In this document: positions 8,386 through 16,420 of the stretch, in pieces
How positions within the stretch are numbered: the first letter of the stretch is position 1
How the letters are laid out: each line of letters starts with the position of its first letter
Source: Allocoleopsis franciscana PCC 7113
Lineage (GTDB): Bacteria; Cyanobacteriota; Cyanobacteriia; Cyanobacteriales; Coleofasciculaceae
Assembly: GCF_000317515.1 (NCBI RefSeq)
Contig: NC_019738.1
Coordinates: 5,482,001 to 5,546,000 of the forward strand
DNA length: 64,000 nucleotides
Direction of reading: 5' to 3'
Program-made: the position numbers and the translations under genes
The notes under the pieces: model-generated
Databases searched by the model: none
Told to the model about the DNA's origin: nothing
What the model saw: only the letters and a program-made list of their open reading frames with translations

Positions 8386-9666
8386 TCAGGCTTGTGCTTC
8401 TTGTTTACATTTGAAGTACCAGTAGAGATTGGCAACGGTTAAATCTGGTATGGCTTGCCAATTTGAGGGAGCTAAAGCTTTCAAGCCAGAGGCTGGTGCT
8501 TGCTGACTAATGTAGGATTCATGTTCTCGGCGTAAGTCAGGCTTGACGATGAATTTAAGTTGGTCACGCAGGGATAGGTAATGAGACTTTGGTTTTAAAT
8601 TCTCATACAGTAATTGTTCCTCTGGTTCTGCTGCAACTGCTGGGGTTTGATTATCATCTGAACTTGCAACTGTTGGGATGTCTGAACTAGCTAATAACTG
8701 CTGTTCATCTGGGGAGAGAGTTTGTATCCAATCAACTTGATTTTGCCAAGATTCTATTACGGGTAGATCGAGGCTATGAATTCGTGCGAGTTCTGGAAAT
8801 AGAAAATCTAACTCTTCCTGAGATTCGCAACGCTCAACCACTGTCAGGGAATCTTGCCGGATTTTGTCTTGGAGGTGAGAAAGGCGATCGCTCACAGCAG
8901 CAGGCGCATTCTGCAATTGAAAGGTCAAAGCCATTGTTTGCTCGATAGCCCAAGCGCATTCCACTCTACGAAGATGTCCAGCGGCACAGGTCGCTTCTAA
9001 CAGGTGAGGCTCGTTATAGTCAGCAAGGGCATTAGCTAAGAGGAGCTGTGCGTTTCCAAGGGTAATATTTCTAGTACTCAGGTCTTCTATTAACAAAGCC
9101 GATTTAATTAGACGTAGCGCTTCCTGAAACTGTCCATAGGCTTTCCTCAAAGCCAAGCGATGCATCTCAAACTTAACATCTTGGGCAACCTGGTCAATTC
9201 GTTGTATAATTTCTGCTCCTTGGTCTTTCAGGGCTTTTTTCATGTCAATAAAGCCGTCTTTGACTTCCAATCTCAGTTGTTTTACGTCTTCCCTCAGTTT
9301 TAAGGTTTGCTGAAGGTTTACCGCTGACAAGACTACACCAGCTACAGTTCCTACACCAATCAGGGCTGTAGTCGCTTGGAGAACTCCCACACTGTTCTGG
9401 AGAGCGTGTACGCTAGCCTGAACCGCGTCTAGTCTCTTGTAGGTTGCTTGAAATCCTCTGTGAGTTTGAATCATTTGTGCGCCGCCCAATATCATCTGTG
9501 GAACAGCTAAAAATGGTTGACCTACCACACCAACCGCATGACCAACAATCTGACCTGTTGCAGCATCTCTGACTAAGCTCAACGGTACACCTGTGGACGA
9601 GATAACTTGCTTGAGTACACCAGTGGCAAGTCCAACCATATGTTCGGGGCGAAATACGAATAGCAT
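8386..9666 (-). CDS. Unknown helical protein with membrane segment and coiled coil
   Basis: 426 residues. The N-terminal 60 residues are Gly/Val-rich and fairly hydrophobic (LATGVLKQVISS, GHAVGVVGQPFL); residues about 93-120 form a strong hydrophobic stretch (LQATTALIGVGTVAGVVLSA), followed at once by a coiled coil (LKLREDVKQLRLEVKDGFID) and a long helical region; the C-terminal third is Asp/Glu/Pro-rich and then ends in a Trp-rich block. No catalytic motif is visible. Divergent from the unknown gene at 9918. A membrane-attached structural or effector role would be a guess. Confidence 0.6.
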   Translation of the reverse strand: MLFVFRPEHMVGLATGVLKQVISSTGVPLSLVRDAATGQIVGHAVGVVGQPFLAVPQMILGGAQMIQTHRGFQATYKRLDAVQASVHALQNSVGVLQATTALIGVGTVAGVVLSAVNLQQTLKLREDVKQLRLEVKDGFIDMKKALKDQGAEIIQRIDQVAQDVKFEMHRLALRKAYGQFQEALRLIKSALLIEDLSTRNITLGNAQLLLANALADYNEPHLLEATCAAGHLRRVECAWAIEQTMALTFQLQNAPAAVSDRLSHLQDKIRQDSLTVVERCESQEELDFLFPELARIHSLDLPVIESWQNQVDWIQTLSPDEQQLLASSDIPTVASSDDNQTPAVAAEPEEQLLYENLKPKSHYLSLRDQLKFIVKPDLRREHESYISQQAPASGLKALAPSNWQAIPDLTVANLYWYFKCKQEAQA

Positions 9667-9917
9667 AATTTTATTCGATTGGTGCCTAGAAGGGGAAATT
9701 ACTCGATATTGTAGGTTGGAGTCTTATAAACAACATCAGAGATTCTACGGAAGAATAAATCCCGTAGGCAAAGATAACCGTGTTTATACGGATTTCCGCT
9801 CGTCTGAGTCCAGGCATACTAAATAACAAGTTACCCAATTAGCTCACCCTCTCAGGGAGACGGAAATACTTTTGTCTGATGGAGTTGAGCTTTTTTGTTA
9901 ATTACTGGAGATCTATC

Positions 9918-10934
9918 ATGAATGAGTATTTCAACACCTTCCTCAATCTCGATGAATCCATCGATCAACTGCTGACGGATGAGCATAATTCTCTAGAGCT
10001 TAAGCAATCTGCCACAAGTCTAAGGAAGTCAGTTCAACCGTGCGTTGAAGAACTAAAGCATTCGGCTGTGAAACTTAAAGGATTAGTCCAGGGATGTTTC
10101 TATGATTTGTATAACGCCGAGGATGTTTGGAATAGCAAGCCGAAGATTGCTGAAGCTGCTAAAGATGAAATATGGGAGCAAATCGGACAAATTACTGGAC
10201 GTTCTATCAGAATTCGTAATTTCGCAGATCAATGTAAAGACGAAGCAATAAAACGAGCCAATAAATCTTTAGATGAGCGGGTTGATTTTTTAAGGAAAAA
10301 ATATTTTATTGACTCAAAAGGCAACAAAAAAAAAGGAATTGGATTTAGTGAAAAAGAGGGATTTATTAAGCAGGTAAATCCTAAAATTGATTATCATTAT
10401 GAAGAAATGAAACGGATTATAAAAACAAGTATGGGTCTGGTATATCAAGAAATCATTAGTATTCAGATTGAGTCAATTCAACGCTGTATAAGTCTTCTAG
10501 ATAACCAGAGTAAAGGCCAGTATATTAAGCAAATGGAGTTTATCATTAGTGAACTAGAAACTAAATTCACTGAGCCAACAGAGCATTTACCTAACTATCT
10601 TATAGGATTTAAATCGGCTGTAAAGCCAGATGTGAAAGCTTTGGTAGACAAGGGATGGGGAGATATTTACTGGGGAGAGGTTGTTGAGTTCAAAGAAAAT
10701 GTTTATTCAAAAATTGAGAAGTTTATTACAGCTATCTTTGACGATAGAGTTAAATTAGCGACGGAAGCTCTAGAACAAGCGATCGCATTCTACAATGACT
10801 TCCTAGAGCGGCAAGAGCGATATCAGCAAGAGACACCAGAACAGCGCGAAGCTGAAAAAGCTTGGATTGACCAGCAACGTCAGCAACTCCAGCAAGTACA
10901 GGATGGGATAGAAGGCATCCTCAATGCTAGTTGA
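9918..10934 (+). CDS. Unknown helical protein
   Basis: 338 residues from the ATG at 9918, chosen for the GGAG box 9 bases upstream; an earlier in-frame ATG at 9879 lacks one. Almost wholly helical, Lys/Glu-rich, soluble, with a Gln-rich coiled-coil tail (about residues 300-335, EAEKAWIDQQRQQLQQVQDG). AT-rich relative to neighbours. No recognisable domain. It shares a divergent intergenic region (9667-9917) with the gene at 8386-9666, so the two may be co-regulated. Confidence 0.6.
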   Translation: MNEYFNTFLNLDESIDQLLTDEHNSLELKQSATSLRKSVQPCVEELKHSAVKLKGLVQGCFYDLYNAEDVWNSKPKIAEAAKDEIWEQIGQITGRSIRIRNFADQCKDEAIKRANKSLDERVDFLRKKYFIDSKGNKKKGIGFSEKEGFIKQVNPKIDYHYEEMKRIIKTSMGLVYQEIISIQIESIQRCISLLDNQSKGQYIKQMEFIISELETKFTEPTEHLPNYLIGFKSAVKPDVKALVDKGWGDIYWGEVVEFKENVYSKIEKFITAIFDDRVKLATEALEQAIAFYNDFLERQERYQQETPEQREAEKAWIDQQRQQLQQVQDGIEGILNAS

Positions 10935-11030
10935 TGGGAATACGGCTGGGGGATTGAAGGTGCGATCGCTCTCCAACCAATCAAGCTAAAATCTACAGTA
11001 AATCCCTATGATATTAGGGAATCCTTGACT

Positions 11031-11318
11031 ATGCCCAACCAAACATCCTTCACTGAGGCTTTCGCCAATCTTGCCCAACTCTGTGACCAAGTAGTTGCCG
11101 ATCGGGATGTGGTCATAATTACCCGACAGGACGGTGAAAGCGTGGCTCTCATTGCGGCTGATGAACTCGACAGCTTGATGGAGACAGCCTATTTACTGCG
11201 ATCGCCCACAAATGCAGCTCGTCTATTAACTGCTCTGCAACGAGCGAAAACAAGAACACTAGAACCTCAAAGCATCAGCGCCCTACGCCAGGAGATAGGA
11301 CTTGGCGAAGAAGGATAA
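11031..11318 (+). CDS. YefM/Phd-family antitoxin
   Basis: 95 residues. N-terminal Phd/YefM fold: TSFTEAFANLAQLCDQVVADRDVVIITRQDGESVALI, then the LDSLMETAYLLRSPTNAARLL helix that is the hallmark of YefM, and a flexible C terminus that would wrap the toxin. YefM neutralises YoeB and autorepresses the operon. It overlaps the following toxin gene by 17 bases, the normal arrangement of this module. Confidence 0.88.
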   Translation: MPNQTSFTEAFANLAQLCDQVVADRDVVIITRQDGESVALIAADELDSLMETAYLLRSPTNAARLLTALQRAKTRTLEPQSISALRQEIGLGEEG

Positions 11319-11604
11319 GAATAAACAACAACCTGAAGACACTCCAGTTCGAGATGCTGTCTTTCATCCAGAGTTTCGAGAAGATCTGGTTTTCTGGATA
11401 GAGACAGACCGCAAGACTGCCCTGAGAGCCTTTAAACTAATTGAGGCGATCATGCGTGAGCCTTTTACGGGAATTGGCAAGCCTGAGCTGCTGAAATACT
11501 TAGACTCAGGTGCATGGTCACGACGACTCACACAGGAACACCGCATTGTTTACTTGGTCAGTGATGACCGAATTGATTTCCTCCAAGCTCGATATCATTA
11601 CTAA
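11302..11604 (+). CDS. YoeB/Txe-family mRNA interferase toxin
   Basis: 100 residues; ribosome-dependent endoribonuclease. The C-terminal 84 residues match YoeB: FHPEFREDLVFW, GIGKPELLKY with Glu62, WSRRLTQEHRIVYLV with Arg74/75 and His80, and the terminal ARYHY (His99, Tyr100), so the catalytic set is intact. The start is a TTG at 11302 behind AGGAG (11290-11294), translationally coupled to the antitoxin. The N-terminal 15 residues are a charged extension beyond the usual YoeB start. Confidence 0.88.
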   Translation: MAKKDKNKQQPEDTPVRDAVFHPEFREDLVFWIETDRKTALRAFKLIEAIMREPFTGIGKPELLKYLDSGAWSRRLTQEHRIVYLVSDDRIDFLQARYHY

Positions 11605-11668
11605 CATTTAGGCGATCGCTCCCCAAAATCCAGAACGAGTGGTCGCCATCCATCCCCCTAAAATGACG

Positions 11669-12448
11669 CTATGGATTACTCTCCGGTAACTCAAGAATAC
11701 TCTGCATCGGTTCAGCCGTCGTATCAATCGTCTTCACCGTATCATCTGCTTGAATACCGCCTTGCTCTTTGGCTTTCACCTCTTCCAGTTTTTCTTTAGC
11801 AATATTGGTTACCTTCTCCGCTTTGTCTTTAACTTGCTCTTGAAGATTTTGAACACCACGCTTGAGCACCTGCCAATCTTCATGGGTTTTCTTATAGTCT
11901 TCCATGAGAAAGTCTGCCGTCTGAGATATTCTTTGATTGAATCCTTCCGCATATTGTTGAGAGTCTTGAGCGATCGCATCGGGAACAATCACCCGCTTAC
12001 TCCCAACGCTAGCGATCGCTGTGGCAGTGAGCAAGTAAATCCCATCCAAAACCCCACGCCAGCCGTTAGACGTAAATAGATAGCTGACCACAGCGCCAGT
12101 TTGAGGCAAAAATAGATAGTCAACAATTTTACCAGCTTTGTTGCCTGCATCCGTCCAAACCTCATGACCGATTAAAGCAACCGCACCCTCCGGCTTTTCG
12201 GGAGCGATCGCCTCTGAATCAACATTCACTAAAATGCTATCCTTGCCAATCGCCTCAATTTGTGCCCAAGTAAACGATTGTTTTTTATTGCCGAGGAATC
12301 CTGATTTGCAAGTCAAACCCACAACATGATGCGATTGAGGATTTAACCACAGTTGCTCAACACGCCCTACTTCTTCCGCTGTGCGGCGATCTAAAACCAG
12401 TCGATTGAGTACCTCACTCTGCTTAACGCTTTCTGGTTGTGTGTTCAT
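11669..12448 (-). CDS. PRC-barrel domain protein
   Basis: 259 residues from the ATG at 12448 (AAGGAG 8 bases upstream). Two PRC-barrel-like repeats: residues about 15-85 (LNRLVLDRRTAEEVGRVEQL) and about 92-165 (IGHEVWTDAGNKAGKIVDYL). The last 90 residues are a Lys/Glu-rich coiled coil. PRC barrels are found in RNA-processing (RimM) and photosynthetic reaction-centre H proteins; two-barrel cyanobacterial forms like this are of unknown role. Monocistronic. Confidence 0.8.
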   Translation of the reverse strand: MNTQPESVKQSEVLNRLVLDRRTAEEVGRVEQLWLNPQSHHVVGLTCKSGFLGNKKQSFTWAQIEAIGKDSILVNVDSEAIAPEKPEGAVALIGHEVWTDAGNKAGKIVDYLFLPQTGAVVSYLFTSNGWRGVLDGIYLLTATAIASVGSKRVIVPDAIAQDSQQYAEGFNQRISQTADFLMEDYKKTHEDWQVLKRGVQNLQEQVKDKAEKVTNIAKEKLEEVKAKEQGGIQADDTVKTIDTTAEPMQSILELPESNP

Positions 12449-12755
12449 AAATAAACTCCTTAGCCCATGCATCTAGTATGCAATCTGCATCGGCTTTCGA
12501 GTCGGAACAGGAAGGCGCTGTGATTTTTCTTCGCGATTGCCCGAAAATGCCCTCATTTTAAGGATGTAAGAACTGGAAGAACAGGACGCTGGCGAGCGAT
12601 CGCTTCAGATCGATGCCTTTGATACCCATTCATACGGAATCCGATTTTATAACCCCCTTTATCCCTAAGAATAGGGAAAAGGGGGACAAGGAAGAATTTA
12701 AAGACTTTTGTACTAGGGGTTAAGCGTTGATGACAATCGTCTTCTAACTTTTGTC
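12449..12755. repeat. Intergenic region containing a palindromic repeat
   Basis: No supported gene. CCCCCTTTATCCCT (12653-12666) pairs imperfectly with AGGGAAAAGGGGG (12673-12685), a common type of interspersed repeat in large cyanobacterial genomes. A 68-codon minus-strand frame running through it is low-complexity and not credible. Confidence 0.5.
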
Positions 12756-13106
12756 TCAAATATTTTTCTCCAGTAGAGTCTCAAACTCCGCCTTTAATGA
12801 GCCGATATCAGCCACTCTTGCCACTAACAAATTATTACGCCCTGCATCACATAACCGTGCTTTCCAATACCGAATGGGTTCCGAGTGGTTTACCCAGAAT
12901 TGAATCACCGTGTCCACCACTTCATCCCTGTTCCAACCTTGCTTGGGGGGTACAGTCTCGATCGATTGCAGGAAAGCGTCAAGCTTACATTCATAGCTTC
13001 CCAAGTATTCAATTCCTGTGGTTAGAGGTTTTTGGACAAAATTTTGTTGATGATTGAAAAAATCGAGGATCGGAGAAATCCCTAAGAGTTCAAATGTATA
13101 TTTCAC
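12756..13106 (-). CDS. Unknown protein, probably CIRCE/HrcA-controlled
   Basis: 116 residues, soluble. Begins MKYTFELLGISPILDFFNHQQ; middle with YECKLDAFLQSIETVP; C terminus with WKARLCDAGRNNLLVARVAD. I recognise it only as a cyanobacterial hypothetical type. GAGGGA precedes the ATG by about 14 bases. Upstream on the same strand are two tandem CIRCE-like operators (13229-13289) and a TATAAAT box (about 13228-13222) abutting the nearer one, so heat-shock control by HrcA is likely by inference. It has no resemblance to GroES, GroEL or DnaK. Confidence 0.6.
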   Translation of the reverse strand: MKYTFELLGISPILDFFNHQQNFVQKPLTTGIEYLGSYECKLDAFLQSIETVPPKQGWNRDEVVDTVIQFWVNHSEPIRYWKARLCDAGRNNLLVARVADIGSLKAEFETLLEKNI

Positions 13107-13228
13107 TACTATATCCCTCTCTTTTTGTCAGCTATACAAAAGATTGAACCTATTATGTCCAGCGGATGTTTCCTTAACATCTAACTCAAGTTCAGGTCTT
13201 TTGTAAACCATTAGAAGTAAATTTATAG

Positions 13229-13255
13229 TTAGCACTCTGAACCCTAAAGTGCTAA
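13229..13255 (-). promoter_or_regulatory. CIRCE-like operator 1
   Basis: TTAGCACTC-N9-AAGTGCTAA. The CIRCE consensus bound by the heat-shock repressor HrcA is TTAGCACTC-N9-GAGTGCTAA, so the left arm is perfect and the right arm has one mismatch, with exactly nine bases between. It lies about 123 bases upstream of the minus-strand gene ending at 13106. Confidence 0.75.
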
Positions 13256-13262
13256 TAGAAAG

Positions 13263-13289
13263 TTAGCAATCTCAGTCCTCAAGTGCTAA
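13263..13289 (-). promoter_or_regulatory. CIRCE-like operator 2
   Basis: TTAGCAATC-N9-AAGTGCTAA, one mismatch in each arm of the CIRCE consensus and the correct nine-base spacer. It starts seven bases after operator 1 ends; the tandem arrangement argues against chance. Confidence 0.65.
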
Positions 13290-13378
13290 TTAAGAACGAC
13301 TCTTTTTGACCGCTTTAGTCCTCCCGGAGCCAGCATAACAACTAATTTTCTCCTTCATTTGTACCGACCAAACAATAG

Positions 13379-13399
13379 AGGCACGATCTGATCGTGCCT
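13379..13399 (-). terminator. Perfect hairpin, probable terminator of the cytochrome gene
   Basis: AGGCACGAT-ctg-ATCGTGCCT, a perfect 9-bp stem with a 3-base loop, 72 bases past the stop of the minus-strand gene at 13471. The following bases on the minus strand are only moderately T-rich, so the termination role is inferred. Confidence 0.5.
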
Positions 13400-13470
13400 T
13401 GACAAAATTCGGATTGAATCTCAAGAAAAACTGCCCTTAGCCAAATACAGACAACGGGAGATTTTAACTT

Positions 13471-14157
13471 TTAAGGTGAGTTTTCCCATTCTGGAGTAAG
13501 ACGACGGTAGTTATATTGAGCCGCACCAGGGTGACAAATCACGCAGCTTGCAGGTTTTACCGTTTGAGAGAACTTCACTCGTGGATGTAGGGCTTTAAAA
13601 TAAGGAGATTCTGAAATCCGATAGGGAAGGGGCTTTTTCGCCTCTTCTGGACGTGAATAGGCTCGGATGTAGTCCCACATCGTGATTAGCACCGGACCAA
13701 TCAACGGCTTTAATTGCTGACCAAAATGCTGCTCTGGTTCTAACAGCAGACGACGCCAAGTTTCTGAAGGCAAAACTTCGGGAGGGAGAGGAACGTGACA
13801 ACTGGCACAGTTTTCTAAGTACAGTTCTTTCCCAAGCTGATAGCGAGGGGTAATGGGATCTACTGTACCCGTCTGTTCAGCCGTCCCCTGAGCAATGAGA
13901 TCGGGTTGGGCAGGGATTCCTGGCGCGATTTGGGCGCTCACTCCTGGAGGGCTGCCAAACGAGATCGCCATTCCCCACCCCAAGGAGATACTCCACACGA
14001 GCAGCAAAAACAACAACACTACTGGTGAACGCCCTCGCTTATACCCTTTGGGTTTAGACTTGACCGATTTAATTTTCTGAAACCCCACACTGGCATGGCT
14101 TAAAAAATCCCCAATGGTATTACGTCCTCGAATTCTAGACCTCACACGCTTGGACAT
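13471..14157 (-). CDS. Membrane-anchored diheme cytochrome c
   Basis: 228 residues from the ATG at 14157. A basic N terminus, one hydrophobic anchor (about residues 45-67, SPVVLLFLLLVWSISLGWG), a Pro/Gln-rich linker, then two haem c sites: CASCH (117-121) and CVICH (205-209), with most of the protein in the thylakoid lumen or periplasm. It resembles cyanobacterial diheme cytochrome c proteins of unknown partner. It starts 16 bases after the moxR stop, so the two are probably cotranscribed. Confidence 0.8.
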   Translation of the reverse strand: MSKRVRSRIRGRNTIGDFLSHASVGFQKIKSVKSKPKGYKRGRSPVVLLFLLLVWSISLGWGMAISFGSPPGVSAQIAPGIPAQPDLIAQGTAEQTGTVDPITPRYQLGKELYLENCASCHVPLPPEVLPSETWRRLLLEPEQHFGQQLKPLIGPVLITMWDYIRAYSRPEEAKKPLPYRISESPYFKALHPRVKFSQTVKPASCVICHPGAAQYNYRRLTPEWENSP

Positions 14158-14173
14158 AATCAAACAAACAAAT

Positions 14174-15082
14174 TTAAGGAATAGGCACAGATCGCAGCAA
14201 CTGCTCCACAATCGGCTTCGCTCGACGCCCACCTGCCGGAATCAGACGATGAGCAAGCACATAAGGTGCGAGGAACTTCACATCATCTGGAATCACATAA
14301 TCTCGACCTTCCAAGAAAGCCAATGCCTGAGCTGTTCGCTGCAAAGCAACAGTACCACGAGGACTCACCCCCAATGTCACTTCTTCCGAGGAGCGGGTCG
14401 CTCGGACTAAGTTAACAATATATTGTTGCAACGACTTATCCATTTTCATTTGATGGCAAAGGCTGCGTAACTTCAGAACATCTTCCGCAGAGATACAGGT
14501 GCCCAGTTCCGAAACCTTCATCCCCTCTTGATGCCGTTCCAGCATCTGAAGTTCTTCATCTTCCGTAGGATAGCCCAAGCTCAAAGACAGCATGAAGCGA
14601 TCCATTTGGGCTTCTGGCAAAGGGAACGTTCCTTGATACTCAATCGGGTTTTGGGTGGCAATCACAAAAAACGGCTTAGGTACAGGACGAGAGACACCAT
14701 CCACCGTTACCTGTTGCTCCTCCATCACCTCCAACAAGGCGGACTGGGTGCGGGGGGTTGCCCGATTAATTTCATCCGCCAGCAGCACATTGGCAAACAC
14801 GGGGCCTGGGAGAAATTCAAACTCACCACTGCGCTGATTCCAAATATTGGTTCCAGTAATATCAGTGGGCAGAAGGTCGGGCGTGCATTGAATCCGCTGA
14901 AACCGTCCCGCAATGGAACGAGCCAGGGATTTAGCCAGAAGTGTTTTCCCAACCCCAGGAACATCTTCTAACAAGGCATGACCGCCCGCTAGCAGCGCCA
15001 CCAGTACCAGGCGAATCGCCTCGGCTTTGCCGACAATGGTATGACCCAGATTTTCTGTTAGCTGTTCAATCTGTTGTCTCAT
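14174..15082 (-). CDS. MoxR-family AAA+ ATPase
   Basis: 302 residues. Walker A in ALLEDVPGVGKTLLAK, Walker B in NVLLADEINRA, sensor 1 in FFVIATQNPIEYQGTFPLPEAQMDRF, and the C-terminal lid with GVSPRGTVAL. MoxR ATPases act as chaperones for metalloenzyme or complex maturation, usually beside a VWA-domain partner; none is adjacent here. Instead it lies between ribF and a diheme cytochrome c gene, which hints at a role around that cytochrome, by inference only. Confidence 0.9.
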   Translation of the reverse strand: MRQQIEQLTENLGHTIVGKAEAIRLVLVALLAGGHALLEDVPGVGKTLLAKSLARSIAGRFQRIQCTPDLLPTDITGTNIWNQRSGEFEFLPGPVFANVLLADEINRATPRTQSALLEVMEEQQVTVDGVSRPVPKPFFVIATQNPIEYQGTFPLPEAQMDRFMLSLSLGYPTEDEELQMLERHQEGMKVSELGTCISAEDVLKLRSLCHQMKMDKSLQQYIVNLVRATRSSEEVTLGVSPRGTVALQRTAQALAFLEGRDYVIPDDVKFLAPYVLAHRLIPAGGRRAKPIVEQLLRSVPIP

Positions 15083-15138
15083 GACAGTTAGATACCCCCC
15101 ACAGCCCTATTTTCCTTTTTCTCTTACAGCCTCAGCTT

Positions 15139-16185
15139 CTAATCCCGACACCCTAACACAGCTCTTGCGGCTTCACAGTCTACCTGAATTTGCCGCTTGA
15201 GGTCTTCTAGGGATGCAAATTTTTGTTCGGGTCGCAAAAACTGCTCTAAACTCACCGTCAAGGTCTGACCATACAGATCTCCTGACCAATCTAACAGGTG
15301 AACCTCGACGGTTACACCAATGCCACTGACCGTGGGGCGGTGCCCAATATTCATGACCGCGCAGGGAGAGGAGGCAAGAGAGGACAGGGTGGGGTGATGA
15401 ACTCGCACGCCATAGACGCCATGCTTGGGCAAAAACTTTTCCGGCGGGAGTTGAAGATTTGCGGTGGGAAATCCTAGCTTTCTGCCCAATTGTTGTCCTT
15501 TGACGACAACGCCTGTCAGGGTGTAGGGGCGTCCCAGTCGCAGGTTGGCTTTGGAGATATCACCCTCTAGTAAAGATTGGCGAATACTCGAACTACTAAT
15601 GCGTTCTCCCTGACACATTTGTAGCGACACAATACTCACCTCAACGCCATAGGAAGATGCGATCGCTTTCAACTCATCTGCCGTCCCCGCGCGACGATGC
15701 CCGAAGTGAAAATCTTCTCCCACACTCACATGAGTGGCTTGCAATTGCTGCATTAAGATTTTTTCCACAAATTCTTGCGGACTCAAGGAAGCCAGTTCAC
15801 GATCAAAGGGCAAGAGAACCAGTTGTTCCACACCCAGAAGACTGAGTTGCTGAACTTTTTCTGACCTTGTGGTCAAAAGGTTCCAGCTTTGACCTGAAAA
15901 AAATTCACGGGGATGAGGATTAAACGTCGCTACTGTGCTGTAAGTATGACCTTTCCCCAGCCTGATTGGGCGTTCCAAATTCTCTTTAGAGTTGGGCAAT
16001 CTCAAACCTTCAATCCCACCTTGACCCTCTGGGAACGGTGGAGTCATGGCAATGGATTGAGCGGCCCCAGGTTGTTGCAAAATCGGTTTAATAACTTGAC
16101 TGTGCCCTCGGTGAACGCCATCAAAGTTTCCTAGGGCAACAGCAGTTGGAGTTAAAACAGTAGCGAAAGACGAAGTAACCCACAC
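15139..16185 (-). CDS. ribF: Bifunctional riboflavin kinase / FAD synthetase
   Basis: Converts riboflavin to FMN and FAD. N-terminal FAD synthetase: ALGNFDGVHRGHSQVI (about 17-32) and TFNPHPREFF, then the SSSSIRQSLLEGDI segment; C-terminal kinase: GRKLGFPTANLQL and the MNIGHRPT motif. 348 residues, about 35-40 longer than usual. The extra residues (about 40-78) fall between the two FAD-synthetase motifs and look like a translated interspersed repeat (TPPFPEGQGGIEGL). Start is GTG at 16185. Same strand as moxR, 56 bases upstream of it. Confidence 0.93.
   Translation of the reverse strand: MWVTSSFATVLTPTAVALGNFDGVHRGHSQVIKPILQQPGAAQSIAMTPPFPEGQGGIEGLRLPNSKENLERPIRLGKGHTYSTVATFNPHPREFFSGQSWNLLTTRSEKVQQLSLLGVEQLVLLPFDRELASLSPQEFVEKILMQQLQATHVSVGEDFHFGHRRAGTADELKAIASSYGVEVSIVSLQMCQGERISSSSIRQSLLEGDISKANLRLGRPYTLTGVVVKGQQLGRKLGFPTANLQLPPEKFLPKHGVYGVRVHHPTLSSLASSPCAVMNIGHRPTVSGIGVTVEVHLLDWSGDLYGQTLTVSLEQFLRPEQKFASLEDLKRQIQVDCEAARAVLGCRD
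15952..16068 (-). repeat. In-frame repeat-like insertion inside ribF
   Basis: The inserted stretch between two conserved FAD-synthetase motifs. It contains the palindrome ccacc ... ggtgg around 16017-16042 and translates to Pro/Gly-rich residues typical of repeat-derived inserts. Boundaries are estimated from where similarity to the enzyme resumes. Confidence 0.5.
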
Positions 16186-16420
16186 GCTTTACATTTTGAC
16201 ACAATTAAGGGATTAATGGCTAGTCGTTTACAAGATGGCGCACGACTGCGCCGGGATGATTGCCTAACGGCTAACCAGCAATGCAACCGACTACTATACT
16301 TTGGATAATTGACTCAAGCAATGGTCTAAAGCCCTTCAATGGTCTTGACGAGCCTCAATCCCTGCAAAGGCTTTTTCTCTATCCAAAAGCGTATGATCAC
16401 GGTTCTCCCTGAGATTGGGA

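Noticed and set aside
12553..12759. 68-codon minus-strand open frame
   Set aside because: It runs through a palindromic repeat, has no ribosome-binding site and abuts the stop of the CIRCE-preceded gene; composition is not protein-like.
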